DNA of 64,000 nucleotides, from assembly GCA_019671005.1 (NCBI GenBank), contig CM033744.1:1640208-1704207 (forward strand), in the 5' to 3' direction. The DNA comes from Hibiscus mutabilis. Lineage: Eukaryota > Streptophyta > Magnoliopsida > Malvales > Malvaceae. A model generated the notes under the pieces. The model saw only the letters and a program-made list of their open reading frames with translations. It made no database searches and was not told the origin of the DNA. Positions within the stretch are counted from its first letter, which is position 1. The number at the start of each line of letters is the position of its first letter. Positions 1-12,693 of the stretch are shown one piece after another. Both the position numbers and the translations under genes were made by a program.

Positions 1-30
1 AGATAGTAGGTGAAATCAGATGGCCTGCAG

Positions 31-1236
31 TTCGTTTGTCTGAAATTCCCGCTAAAATCTCGGAAAATGATAAGCCCGAGCAGATTAAAATTGCTATTAG
101 GCCCAGGCCAAATAATGGATCTGTAAACGAAGCTAATCAAAGCGGTATCAAAAGAAGTTCTGTGAGAAGTGTGGAAGAGAGGAAGGAAGAGTATGATCGG
201 GCACGAGCTCGTATTTTCAGTAGCCCTAGCACTCCTGATTCTGATGATTCTTGTCCCCAAGTTTCTATTGAGGGGAAAAACGAATCTCTTATAAGAGATG
301 AGTTGGAAAATTACCAGAGCTCCATGGTTGATCAGGAGAGAAATACTACCGTCTGGGATGGTACATCTCGAGTAGCCATTTTAAGAGACAGAGAGAAAGA
401 TCGTACTGATCCAGATTATGACCGTAGTTATCAAAGGTGGGATTTATGCTCTCCTATATTTCAGAAATTTGGAATATTCAGGTGGATGATTGCATTGTTT
501 TGTGTAATGTTTTTTTCCACAAACTCTTTAATTAAACCAAATGTTTATAGTGGCTTCATTTCCCGTTTTCTCCGGAAAACAGAATGTAGGTAAGGTGCAA
601 AAGTAGAAGTACCTATGATGATTATAATGATACAAGTACATGGCACTTTAGGGATGAAATAAGAATGATAATTGAATGAAATAGGGAGGGTTTTTGGTCC
701 TCATGGAGGGGTTCTTTTTCTTAATTCTGAACTAACTTGTTCTGAACGGATATAGATATGTTAGAAGCATTCCATGTAACCAGCGTGTCGGCGTGGCTCC
801 TTACAATATGCAGAAGGTTCAGCTACCATTCGTGCAGTATGATTCTGCTTTTCCTAAGTTGGGTCAGATTGCAAGCACACATGCTCCCCCCGGTTATGCT
901 GTTCCTGCAAGGCCAGCTGTGAGCCCTTTTTGTTACATGGGATTGAATCAAACTTCTAGAGACGGTCCTTATGTGCAGTGGCCAAGTGCTAACATGATGT
1001 ATTCACATTCATATGATCAGTTCATGCATGCTGTATTTCAGGTAGGCGCCAATCTCTTAATCTGTTTCTAGGCATTTGCTGCGTGTTCTTATTCTTTTTG
1101 TCCGGTGTGACAATGGGTACATCATTTTCCCCTTAAAATGACTCAGTTGAATTGTACATGTGTATTTTATCTTTGGTTTCAGGCTCCATTTGTTCACCAA
1201 CCACCTTTGAGCTATGATTACTCGATGAACGGTTAA
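31..1236 (+). CDS. R3H/SUZ-domain RNA-binding protein, 3' part only
   Basis: This is the C-terminal part of a plant SUZ-domain protein; the R3H domain expected upstream lies outside the window. I read three exons, 31-436, 756-1041 and 1183-1236, joined by GT-AG introns whose phases agree (2 then 0). The first exon follows a cag acceptor at 28-30. It carries the SUZ signature: the IAIRPRP stretch, then EERKEEYDRARARIF and an acidic serine-rich tail. Exon 2 is proline- and tyrosine-rich (VAPYNMQKVQLPFVQYD) and exon 3 ends SYDYSMNG before TAA at 1234-1236. SUZ domains are known to bind RNA, usually beside R3H. The Arabidopsis counterpart is probably the R3H protein near At2g40960 (from memory). 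The frame is intact throughout the visible part. Confidence 0.85.
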
Positions 1237-3600
1237 ACGGTAACGAAGAGTTTATCTGATACAAAATTCTCAATCTGTTAGGGCTTAGTGTGGTTGAATT
1301 GTGCTAGGGTTTGTTTAAAGACATGGTTAGACCATTCATTCCTTCTAAATTTTTGGTGGATTATATTGGTAGTCAAGGACTGTAACAATGACGCTTTTTC
1401 GTTTCAAATGGTGTTTGAAAACTTCTTTATTTTCTTTCTTTAATAATAAACTCGATGAACATTGAACCAGGAACCAAAGGCCCCGACTTTTTATGATTAA
1501 TTTTAATTTCTCGTTTTATTTAGATTAGTTCAACTTTGGGTCCAATCTTTTGTGCTTGGTGGATTAGTTCTACTCCTTTAGGTTTGAATAGGGGTGTGTA
1601 TTTTGTATACTTGGTGCTGAGTACCGGATTATTCGACATATTGGTTTCGTTATTCGTCCGTATAGGTATCGGTATGATTTGATGTATTGAGTTCTCTGCA
1701 TTAAAGAAGTGGATTAACAATTATATTCAATCTATAATGCTCAATTGTGTGTTTGGTAACTTAGATTTAAGCCAAAAATTTTCATTTGTCGACATCAACC
1801 GTTCAACCTAGAGCAACTAAGGGTAATTGATAATGGGAGTGGTGTAGGCTAACGTGTTTCCAAATGGCCAAATTCATTGATTCTGATTCGCCCGCAAATA
1901 GCAACACTGTACTTGTCGAATGGCACGCCCGACAACATGTGACAAGCACCTTTGAAAACAATATAAGATAGATTATGTTACATTTAATGATGATAAAACG
2001 ATATTTTACGTAAAAATTACGCATGATCTTATTGTAGAGTGATAAAAAAAATTGTGCGGCTTTAAATGGACCAAATTTGAACGAACAAATTTTTATCTAT
2101 GTTTGTTTTTAAATTTATATTTGTTCAGAATTTAACCTGTGATTTTAGTGGAAAAGATGATTATGTTCACCTTAGGAGACTTGAGTTCGATCACCCTTGT
2201 GTGCAAGGTGTGTGTGTCTTGTCAAAGGATTAAGAAAAAAATATAAACATACACAACCATATAATCGCACCAGTATATTTAAAAAAACTTCACAATTCGT
2301 GTAGTTTGTCTACGAAGCCTAAACGAACATGTTTATAATCCTTAAAAATTAACGAAAATGTTATTGAACACATTCATGAACAATTTAAAACTTATTAATA
2401 AATAATAAACAAACAAACAATAAATGAACCTAACTGTTATTTATATAGTATATAATAGTCAAAGAATACTATTCAAAAAAATAAGTCAAAGAATATAAAT
2501 AAAAAATGAATAAATGAATTTATTCGTAAATATAAGCGATTCGAATTTTTCAAACTCGTTCCATTTATATATGAACATAAAAAATATAGTCACACTCGTT
2601 TATTTAGTTTAAATAAACGAACATAAATGAGTAAGCACATTTGGCCGGTTGATCAATCTGCTCATCTTTGTTCCATTATTTCCCTTAGGTCATAGGTTCT
2701 AAAGTCTAAACCCACTAGGAACACCCCCTTCCTTCCCCTAGACTCCACTTTCCATCCCCTCTACATATAATCAAGATTATAATTAGAATTTGTCAAAAAA
2801 ATATACGAACATAAATAAATAATATATAAACGATTCACGAGTAATTCATCATATACTTTATCCGTTTATGACCCTAAAATTAGTATATAAATCTTTATCA
2901 AACCCATGTTTGATCTTTGAACATAAAAATAGAATCGATTTAAGCTTCCACCCATGGCTTAAATCCTAAATTAGTCCTCCAATTTTAAAACATTTTAATT
3001 GAGTCTTCAAATTATACATATCGAATCAATAAAGTTTTTCATTAATTTAGTTATCAAATGTAAACTTGGATCTGACATGAAGAATGTTTAAAACACATAT
3101 CAATTTAAAAATGGATAGTTTAGAATTAATGTGTTAAAAATTTCATAAAATTTAACATTTTTTTAGAATGCAACATTAAGTTGTACATGTACTAGATATA
3201 CAAGGTTTAAAATTCCATTCACATCATTTTTCCATTGAAGTTACAAATACGATGATCATACAACATCAAACTAACTACAATCTGAATCAATCATTATGAT
3301 GTATGATCAAACAAGTAATCAAAATATATCTTGATCCATGCTAAATAAATCAAATAGAACCTGCACAACGAACATTTATGCATGTTGGAGCTCGAATCTG
3401 AGTTCTCAATTCTCATAAAATCACTCTTAACGTGTTTTAAATACGCTTACATCTTCTTTGAGTTGACATTTAATATTCAAACTAACCTTAGTTTGATGAA
3501 AGATTTTGAATATTACGATACTGATACTTTGATGATGTTTTGAAATAAAGAGAACCAATTTGAAAATTGAGTTATAGTTCAAAGAGTTGTAGTGCAATTA
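1237..3600. other. 3' UTR and AT-rich intergenic repeats
   Basis: The first 250 bases are the 3' UTR of the R3H/SUZ gene, with aataataaa-like polyadenylation signals near 1441-1450. From about 1500 the DNA is AT-rich and non-coding, with degenerate motifs such as cgaacataaa and gttcgtt repeated between 2050 and 2850, typical of decayed transposons. The short open frames here have no recognisable product. Confidence 0.6.
2147..2233 (+). repeat. Dispersed short repeat, SINE-like (copy A)
   Basis: About 87 bp resembling a second copy at 11590-11677 at roughly 70% by eye. Both contain a GRGTTCRAWC block that resembles an RNA polymerase III B box and a conserved tail with gtgtg and ttgtcaaa. A tRNA-derived SINE fragment is the best guess. 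I did not find a convincing A box or a target duplication. Confidence 0.4.
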
Positions 3601-3656
3601 ACCCTTTCTCCCTCTTTTTAAGAAAGGATGACCATGGCAATGGCAATAGGAATGGG

Positions 3657-3684
3657 ACATACATACATACATACATACATACAT
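3657..3684 (+). repeat. (ACAT)7 microsatellite
   Basis: Seven perfect ACAT units about 290 bp upstream of the MYBC1-like start codon, in its probable promoter or 5' UTR. Confidence 0.95.
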
Positions 3685-3971
3685 TCTAGAATCATAAAAG
3701 CTGAAAAAGAAGAAGAAAATAAGATCCTCCTCAAATCCAAACTCCAATCTTTCTTATTGGATTTGTAAGTAGTTCTAATTTGCCTTGCTTTTCCCTTCAA
3801 TAATTCTTAATCATGTTGTTTTTGTTTCTTTTTAGATCATATATGTATATGTATATGTAAGTTGTGAAATTCAATCATCTTTTTGTTTTTTGCAGTGCAG
3901 CAGATTCATCCCCAAATTTAGTTAATCTGGATTTGTTGCTCTTTAATTTTAATTATATTAAGTGATAAAGG

Positions 3972-4772
3972 ATGATTGAAGAAGAGTTGCCATCTCCAGA
4001 AGAGCTTATGCCTCTTTCGCAAACTCTAATTACCCCTCGCCTTGCTCTCGCTTTCGACATCCCAAGTCCGAACCACCGTCCACGGCAGCACCACCCTCCG
4101 CCGCCGTATGCTCAGCCAATTCCAGCCGATTTGGGGGACTTGGTGTCCGGGGCAGGCGGGGATGAGCCGCCGCAGACTCTCAAGCGCCCCCGGCTCGTGT
4201 GGACCCCACAGCTGCACAAGTTGTTCGTCGACGCCGTGGCTCATCTGGGGATTAACAACGCTGTGCCCAAGACCATAATGCAGCTGATGAGCGTCGATGG
4301 TTTGACTAGAGAGAACGTTGCTAGTCATTTGCAGAAATGTCGCCTCTATTTGAAGAGAATGCAAGGGTTGTCCGGTGGTGGTGGCGGCGGCGGTGCCACG
4401 GCTGATCCGACGACTGACCATTTGTTTGCCAGCTCACCCGTTCCCCCTCACTTTCTTCATCCTGGTAAAACTAGGATTTTTTTAGTTAAAAAATTTATTC
4501 ATCTGACTTAATCGAACTTTGCTCACTCCAAATCCAATGTGACAGTTCCGGGACTGCAGCAGCACCGTCAACAGCGGATAGCGGCGGCAGTAGGGCATCA
4601 GCAATTGGTAGCTCGGTACCACAGGCAGATGGGGCAATTTGGGTCATCACCAAATGGCCAATTTGAGCATCCCTACTTGGGAAGCAGCGACCTATACATA
4701 ATCAAGCTCCCAGTAGCAATGGAAATGGTGGAATCAAGGCTCTTACTTTGTTTCCAACTGGGGAATGATTGA
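3972..4772 (+). pseudogene. MYBC1-like: MYBC1/LUX-type GARP transcription factor, C-terminus frameshifted
   Basis: A GARP (G2-like, B-motif) DNA-binding protein. The start at 3972 gives [17 protein letters not shown], matching MYBC1 proteins but lacking the ~10 residues usually before the acidic block. The B motif spans residues ~71-131 ([13 protein letters not shown] ... [10 protein letters not shown]). Two normally constant residues differ: HKRF is HKLF at residue 84 and the SHLQKYR tyrosine is cysteine at 123. A short intron, 4465-4545, fits GT-AG and phase 1. The second exon follows the family (QMGQFGSSPNGQFEHPYLG) until ~4680, then runs into unrelated sequence. The expected tail (NGNGGIKALTLFPTGE, stop at 4766-4768) is present in another frame, so a 1-nt insertion or 2-nt deletion lies near 4680. 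The family acts in the nucleus in circadian and cold regulation. The gene could still make a protein with an altered tail. Confidence 0.75.
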
Positions 4773-5346
4773 TTCAAAAACTTCAAATCTAATTGTTGAC
4801 ATTCCATTTTCTGTCATTCAATTTATATTTATGTGATTATCCCTTTCTATTTTCATCAAATAGAGTATTGGTGCAAAAATAGCTACTTTTTGCGCTTGTG
4901 GGTAGAGATGGTATTGGAAAATAACCCGAATCGACGGGTTTCAACTTAACCCAGTCTTAATAGGGACTAAAACGATAATTATCATAATCGGAACACAGAT
5001 GTTCTGTACATCCCTCTTCTCCAGAATCTATGGCTATGGCTGTGATGTCTACCAAATGCATCCCATGATTTGATAAAAGTAGGATCAAGTTCAACCCTAA
5101 TTACCATACAATACAAGTGGACATACAGTCATTGATTATAGTAGCTGAATAAATCATCCAATCATCTTTGATGCTTTGCACATGGGGAATAGCTGAATGC
5201 AGGTGCTGAATTGCTGAAGAAAGTTGTATGATTTGCACAGTCGTGTGTTCAGACAGCTGAGACTACATCGCAATTCACTTTGATATGATCACCGGGCTAA
5301 AACGAGCATACCAAAGATGAAACTTGCTCCATTTTAAGCCGTAACT

Positions 5347-8300
5347 TCAATCTGCATCGCCAAGGCCGTCACTCCCATCTCCTTTCTTTGATAGAGGTGT
5401 CCAATGTGAGCTTGGTTTCTTCGTTTGTGAAGCTATTTCAGCATTCTTTCGCAATACAGCTCCCGGTGATGGATATGGACGTTGTTGAAACAGCGGACCC
5501 TAGAGAGTTCATATATAATAGTTCATAAAAAAGATACTAAAATATATCTCCTATAAACAGATTCAAAGAAAAATATTCTACCGTGGCGGTGGTATCGGCT
5601 GCCCGTGGCTGTACTCCTTTCAGCCCAACAATCCTGCAGAGCCAAGGTCAGATGATATCAGTTGACTTTAAAGGGTGCCTCTTTCGACTTTGCACACCGA
5701 GCATTCAACATGATGGCATGACAGCAGGAAGATTATTAATGCTAACATACCAGCCACCACGAGGAGCATCAGAGTAAGAGCTCGGATCCATTGGATCCAG
5801 CTCATCATCATCGTCGTGGGAATGCTTCCTTCTATCTTTTCTGTTTCCTTTTCCCATAGGCGGTCTCCCACTGGATCTGCAAAGGCAAATATTTTAGCAC
5901 CATACAACCAAGGAGTAAATCTGACGCTTGTGGTTGTGATAAAACACATCTCTGAGGATGTATTTTCCAGACATATGCAGATTAGACCATCTCTTGTAGG
6001 CTGTAGCTTAACTCTTTGCAAGTTGGGAAAAGTGTTAAGTAGAATAAAAAGAGTTGGTGGAGAAGCAACAATGATGGCCAACAATTACCTAAAATTCTAG
6101 ACGAATTTATTTTAGATGGCCTTATCTTACTTATGTTATCCACAATTCAAGCTTCATGAAGCTATTACGTTGGCCTTAATCGTATTTGAGCTTGATGTAA
6201 ATTTTCTGAAACTCATATGTGTGTGTGTGTATGTGTGTGTGTTAACTTTTAGACTTTTGAGAGCATCTTTTTGCCAATTTACATTTTTGACAATTGAAAA
6301 GTTCATTGTGAAATTATTGATACTACAAGGCTTTCACAAAATGCTAAAACTACATCCTAGACAGATTTATTTTCCAGAACCTATACTAAACATGAATTAT
6401 TGGCAATAAAAGGAAGACTACACAGGAACTCTAAAGATAAATATGGACATTTTCAGATGATCATTAACCACACGGCAACCTCAGATACAAACAAATCAGA
6501 GTTGGTTAAAATAAATAGAAGGAACAAGCCCAAAGTTAGAGTATGTACCTCGGCTTCAGAACCTTATTCTCATTGTCTTCGGCATTAACAGACCAGCTAT
6601 TATGTTGCTGGCTCTGTGGCAGATTAAGAACTCTGCATTCCATGCAAGTTTTAGCTATTGTCAGTTTCAATTTGCTTTCCCCACAAGAGAAGTGTTTAGT
6701 TATCAACATTATGTTCCTTACAATTTCTTATACCACAATGATGCAATAACAATATCTTGATAATCTTACAAAATTTAAAAAAAAAAATTAGCATGAGTTA
6801 ATGTCCATAGGTCGATGTGTTCCGGTTTTAGAAGCACTAACCATGATGGTAAAAAATGCCTGTTCAGCATCATAATAAAGCAAAATCTGCTTCTGTAGAC
6901 ATTACATACCTTGTGCAATGATTGCAATAACCCCAAACCCGTACTAGGCCCACTCCCCAACCTCCACAACCAATGCACTTGTCCAAGTTTGATGACCGCG
7001 AAGCCAAATTCTCATTAACTGTATATTTAGAAACCCTGCTTCCAGGATGCTGTGATGCAAACGGCTGTAATACATCAGGGCACTCCCATTGAGATATATT
7101 GGTCTTTGTATTGTAATAATATTTGTGCCCTGTTTATTTCCAGAAGAAAAAGAAACCCTTAACTTTTTGGTACTGAGTCAAAAGGCGCGCGCCCACAGAC
7201 ATTATTAGATGTTTCTACATCTAAAACCTACTTTTTAATTCTTTTTTAACATCTTTTGAATAATATGTACAGCTATTCTGTCTGCATTAGCAACCTTTTC
7301 ATTTTAATTGTCAGATGTTTGACAAACAATACTAGTGTCCAATTGTCAATGTAATGATAGGTCAAAGTTTGACATACAGAAAACTTTAGTTCAATTAACA
7401 AAATAAAAAAAATATATCAACAATACAAATATCTTTATATAACATACCTGTTGTTTCATCTACTGCTTCCACCCAATCTCCCACAAGTTTTGTAGAAAAT
7501 GGAAACGCAGTACTTGAAGATGTTTCTACAGGTCTTTCCCACTGACTCTTTCCAATGCTTTCATTATAATAATATGAAGCGCCAGAGGATGGATCTTTTG
7601 CTTCCACCTACAGTGTCATGAAAGAAAGCTGGATAAACACATGAACTTGAGAGCTTCTAGAAAATAATAAGATAAAAAAAACATCTAGTTAAGAAGTATT
7701 TCATTTTCCCTTTTCTTCCTCTGGCATAAGGTTAAACCCATATGTAAATAAAACTCCAAAAATAAAGGCAACTAGCTAGAGGTAATTAATTTGGATTGCA
7801 AAAGCTCACATGGAAATAGTTCTAGCAATGAAGTAGCATATTTCACATGTTATGGAGCAACAACATAATAGAAGTTTAATAATTTGAACCTAAAAGAAAA
7901 TTTTCCAAAGGGACAGTTTGGAGTTCAAGATAGTCCAATTTCAATCCCAATAATAATTATAATAAGGCTTAAGGGCTACTTTTGCCCCTATAGTAGTCCC
8001 AATTTATCGATTTCGCCCATAGTATTTTTGCATCAATTTAGCCCCTAAAGTAGTCAAATTACATCACCGTTTAGGATTTAAGAATACTTTTATGTTTCAT
8101 AATCACTTTAGATTGATAAAGTTTTCGATTAGGGTTTAGGATTTAGGGTTTGAGATTTAGAAATTAGGGTTAGACTGGGGCAAAGCAATTCGACTACTTC
8201 AGGGGCCAAATTTGTAGAATCTGATGAAAACAGTTTTGTTTTCTCAGTATTTTCATTCATAGTTAAACTTTACAAAGTGAGTCTCCTAAAAAGACTTTAG

Positions 8301-10622
8301 TACAGAGAGTTGCACTCTTGTTAGGAGTCCTATAGCTCTACAATTCTTATCTCTTAAACTAAGGATAAGAATCTAAACTAATTAGATTTATCTACAGTAA
8401 ATAACAAACTCTAATTATCTTATCTTATTTACAACTCACAAAATTGATGCGAAAATACCATAGGGGCTAAATCGATAAATTGGGACTATTAACGGGGCAA
8501 AAGTAGCCCTTAAGCCTTATAATAAAAAAGCTTAAACATTGTAGCACCAAAAACTGAATGCTACCCCTTCCCTTATTTTCCTTCCATTCTCTACAAACGA
8601 ATTTAAATGACCTAAAAGTTAAACCGGAAAAGATTTGCTAATTCCAACAATTTCCAGAACAAACGTCTTTAGTTTTTGACAGCTTCCATCATTTTGATGT
8701 GGTTAATTCACATTCCCTATGGCTTCATATTCAAATACCTCTTACACTTCCAATTCTTCTAGTTCAACCAGAACAAAAGAAAAACTTAGTTTACGGGACA
8801 ATGGAGATATGAGCTGATTGAAAAGTTCATTTGCATGCTGCCATGATCTCATCTCGAGAGTGTTTTAAGAATTTTAAATTTTTTAAGGTATGTTAATAAC
8901 CCATATAGAAGTATAATATAAAAGCTTGTTACTTCACCCATACAAATTAACATATGTTCTTTTCCGATCAATCATTTCCGGTTAAGGTTTCGAGTCTCTT
9001 AAACTTAAAATCATAATTATTTAAGAGAACAATAACATAGAACTGAAGCAACCATAAACTCAAAGCCTAGTTACATGTCAAGGACATAAAACATAAAGAA
9101 GCACAAAACCAAATTAAATCCAAAAGCACAAAGCTAGAATTTGATACATACCCACCCAGGAAGCAACTGCCCAGTTTCCACGAGCTGAGGTACAGCAGTC
9201 TCCAAGTTCTAAAGTCCGAAAGGAAAAAGCAAGTTGTTGCATAGTTATTAGTAACCAATTGGCGCTCATATTTGGTTTACATATTATGATGTTCGCAAAA
9301 AATTCCAGAAAAGACTATTGGCAAATTAGAATAGATAAATTTCCAAAAACAGATCAAAAAGTCTTCAAGCTATGCTTTTTTATTTCAACACATCCTATGA
9401 TGGTTAAACAAGAAGAGAAAAAGAAAAGAAGGCCAATGGGATATGAGAACATAGAAAATAAACTTGCCTTATCATTTCTCGGTAGGTAAACTTCAGATGA
9501 ACCATCTGTTAAAATGCCTCTAGCTCTCAACTTTTGCTTAAGGTACTCAGGCAAATCCTTAGATGAAGCCTTCGTTTCTGGTTCTCCATAAAGCTCAGAA
9601 TTTTTTGCGCTAATATCATTATTTCCATGTCCCGAATTTCCTGAAACATCAGAAGGCATAAAATCACAACTTGATCTTTTTTTTATGCCAAAAAAAACAC
9701 CAACGTAGTTTAGCAAATAATCAAGCAAAGTCTTCATAGTCCATTCATGGTAAATCTAACCTGGTGTAGTGATATTAGAACTTGTTGTACCATAGCTGTA
9801 AGCACCTCCACCCGGTACACCATACCCATTTCCGATTTCTAGGTTACCTAAGCCAAAGGATAAAATAAACTTCAACCAGCCTTCTTTTGAATTACTCATC
9901 AAATTGAAGTAAATCAAGAACATTTTCCCACATTTACTGAACACCTAAAAAGCACATGATCCTAAACATTCCAACTTCAACGCAAACAAGTAAAGAGTTA
10001 AGCTTTTTCCCCTTTCAAAAACTCCTCTTTTAGCAAGTAGGGGAAGTAGAATTCAGCCTACTTGAAGAAAAAGAAAAGGTTAATTATGGATTATGAACCT
10101 TGTTCAGGAGGGTTAGGTTTGCCACGCTTAGAAGCCATTTCAGCACGATGTTCTGAAGCCATTTTCAGTAGATGCTCCTGTACATATACATATATTATAC
10201 AGAAAATGAGAAACTATGACTAAAGAGAATTATATAGACCATCAAAAAAGGAGCAAACACAAGCAAAATTACCCACTTTCAGAGCACTGGGATCAGGCCG
10301 CTCGGAGAAAAGGTCTCTGCCATCCGTATGTCCGACGGCTGCCTCTCTGAAATTAATTAGCTAATCAAACAATTGATTAAAGCATAGAAAAAGAAAGGAA
10401 AAAAACATATGATAATCCCAAACAAACACCTCTGGCTCTGAGCCTGGATAATTTTTTGGGTGGCGATTTCCTGGCAAAATAACATTAGTAAATAATAACA
10501 CAGATTAGCATAGTAGTTGAAAGAAAAAAGGAAATTAAGAAAGGTAGGGGGCCGGGGACAGGTACTTGTTCGTGGAGAACAACATGGGGAACTGGATTTT
10601 CATTGTGCAAATGGTCTTCCAT
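5347..10622 (-). CDS. PQBP1: Polyglutamine-binding protein 1 homologue, WW domains
   Basis: I reconstructed thirteen exons with consistent phases, written 3' to 5' on the + strand: 5347-5499, 5582-5633, 5751-5876, 6549-6632, 6910-7129, 7448-7607, 9152-9208, 9468-9640, 9761-9847, 10099-10177, 10277-10346, 10430-10470, 10566-10622. They give about 452 residues and stop TGA at 5347-5349. Domains: a WW domain across exons 7448-7607 and 9152-9208 ([20 protein letters not shown]); a second WW-like unit ([27 protein letters not shown]); a Cys-Gly motif ([17 protein letters not shown]); and the conserved C-terminal [18 protein letters not shown] segment, which binds the U5 protein U5-15kD in the animal family. 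The expected role is nuclear, in splicing and transcription coupling. The intron after 9468 has a GC donor (AAG|GCAAGT). The start at 10622 is the only in-frame ATG I found. No disruption was seen. Confidence 0.9.
7966..8516. mobile_element. MULE-type MITE with GGCTTAAGG ends (element 1)
   Basis: A 551-bp non-coding element inside a PQBP1 intron. The terminal inverted repeats begin GGCTTAAGGGCTACTTTTGC and run for about 80 bp with few mismatches. It is flanked by a perfect 9-bp target duplication TTATAATAA at 7957-7965 and 8517-8525. A 9-bp duplication with long inverted repeats is the signature of Mutator-like elements. The interior has a few TTTAGGG-like motifs and no open frame. Two related elements lie at 16935 and 25211. 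Confidence 0.85.
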
Positions 10623-12244
10623 CTTTTGCACACCAGCAGTTTGCTGAAATGTCTGACAGATTATAGTTTGCCGCTGCCTGCGTGCCTCTTTTGGGGAAGA
10701 TGCAAAATGAGAACAGGTAGGCGGGTAGGGGTCGGATTTTATAAGTTTTTAGTCCGATTCTATTGTTAGTCCCTCTACTATGTATTAATCATAAATTTAG
10801 TTCTTATACTTTATTTTGACCAATTTTTATCCTCTATTTTTTGAAATTTAAAATTTTAGTCCCAGTTCAAACAGTACATACTACATAGACCGTATAACTA
10901 AATTACAAAGAGAAATTGATTAAATCAGAAAAATATAAACTAGTTCTACAACTTTCGCATAATACAAAGACTAATAACAGAATTTGACTTAACAAATTTA
11001 ACAACTGCTATATTATAAGAGAATGAATTACTCCGGTAAATTAACTATGATGACTTTTAACTCTCTTTTTTTCATTTATCGGATCTTAATGAATTATGTG
11101 TAATTATACTCTGTCAACCAAATTCGAATATCCATAGAAACATCTCCAGTTAACTTGAATGGAAAGTAGAAGATGAGAAAAGGAAGAGGAAATCAATGCA
11201 TATAGATTTGTTTTTCTTTACCTCCTTTGATTTTCAACAAAAGAGAATACACAAAACAGCAGCAATCACATAATCTATAAGCCCTGCCAGGCTGCCACCG
11301 ATGTGACTTTTAACCTGAAAATGGTGCCACTTGATTGTTAGCTTGAATATTTACAGCAAGAAAAACAGCATATATCCAATCGAACATGACGGATAGCCGT
11401 TCACGTTGCTCTCGTCGACCGAACTCTGGTTTCGGAATTATACAGTTTGAATGCACGATAGTGGTTTGGCAAATTCTCTAGTGATCCGAGAAGAAAATTT
11501 AGAACTTGGTTCTGAGTATGAATTACACGGACCAATATAACAATTATCAAGCATCTAGAAATATGGTCGGAGGAACCAACAAGTGGTTCCAGTAAAAAAG
11601 AGGATAATGTTCATCCTAAGAGATTCGGGTTCAAATCGCTTTGTCTACAAGGTATGTGTGCATTGTCAAATGGTTAATAATATGTATTAACAGATACTAC
11701 CTTGTAATCACCTTAAGACTATTTTAAAAAAATATGATCGAGTTCGAAAGATCATGAGAAAAACTGAGCATGGATCAGAGTATGAATTAAAATACTATTG
11801 AAGATAATGACTAAATTGAACACAAGATGAACTTTAGAGTTCAAACTGTGAAACCTAAGGAGCTTAAGGACCAGTGGTATAATTTTACCATTTTGGCTAT
11901 AAGCTAATATGTTCGCTAACAGCGAACGAACACGGAAACTTTCAAAAATAAATAAACGAACACGATATTAAAAATTTAACCGAACGTGAACACCATTAAA
12001 ATAAAATAATTGAACACGAGCAGAGTCTTGTTCGTTCAAGCTCGATTCATTTATAACCCATATTAGATGCCAGTAGAGGTGGCAAACGGGTTATTCGATT
12101 CGGGTCATTTAGGGTCTTATATCATTCGGTTTAGATTCGATTTTGGTTCGGTTCAATTTTAGTTCTGTTCTATTGTGATTTGGGTCATTTCCTGTTAGTT
12201 ATTTTCGGATCGGTTGATTTCGGTTTGGGTCAATGGGAGATCGG
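10623..12244. other. Intergenic DNA upstream of PQBP1
   Basis: This stretch should hold the PQBP1 promoter and 5' UTR. From ~10760 it is AT-rich repeat sequence of the kind seen in short MITEs. At 11590-11677 it holds the second copy of the SINE-like repeat (GGGTTCAAATCGC B-box-like core). From 12062 there is a tggcaaacggg/attcgattcggg segment typical of a decayed hAT-type element. No gene was recognised. Confidence 0.5.
11590..11677 (+). repeat. Dispersed short repeat, SINE-like (copy B)
   Basis: Resembles 2147-2233 over its whole length, including the GRGTTCRAWC core and the tail ending ttgtcaaa followed by ggttaa. The same family assignment and the same uncertainty apply. Confidence 0.4.
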
Positions 12245-12693
12245 TCGTTTTAATCGAGGTTGAGTAGACCAAGCTTTGTCTCATTCACCTCATTTTTACC
12301 TTCATGGATTGCTTCAAGCTTGTCTCATAACTCATTAGCATTCTCACAAGAAGAGACTTTAGCGTATTCATCGAGGCCAAGAGCACAAAATATAATGTGT
12401 AAGGCCTTGCAATTGAGCTCTATCTTCTTGCGATCTTCTGTGCTCTATTCCGCCTTGCTTTTCATTGGCACGAATGGTTCATCTTCAACTATATCCCAAA
12501 GACGATAGTCTTTGCTCTTTATGAAGAACATCATTCTATGCTTCCAAGAAGCATAGTGATTACCGTTGAAGAAGGGTGGCTTGTCGAGGGATAGCGCCAT
12601 GAAAGCATGTTGATTTGTTTATTGGTCGAGCTTGCCGGATCGTCTCAATAGGTGGTTAAACCTTCTCGATTGAGCCTCGCTCTGATATCAATT
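12245..12693 (-). pseudogene. Ty1/copia gag N-terminus with primer-binding site
   Basis: Reading on the minus strand from ATG at 12600, the frame gives the N-terminal gag domain of plant copia elements (MALSLDKPPFFNGNHYASWK, then a DYRLWDIVE block and an ENANELWDKLEAIHEGK-like block). Codon 52 is TAG, and a tryptophan position further on (ELW) is TGA, so it is dead. Upstream at about 12679-12691 lies TTGATATCAGAGC, one change from the TGGTATCAGAGC binding site for initiator tRNA-Met used by copia elements. The coding part breaks off near 12245, so pol and the second LTR are missing. Confidence 0.85.

Noticed and set aside
4026..4421. 131-residue open frame on the minus strand opposite the GARP gene
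   Set aside because: GC-rich antisense shadow of the real coding frame; it has no recognisable domain.
7395..7607. Stand-alone 70-residue WW protein
   Set aside because: It is one exon of PQBP1 read through into its intron.
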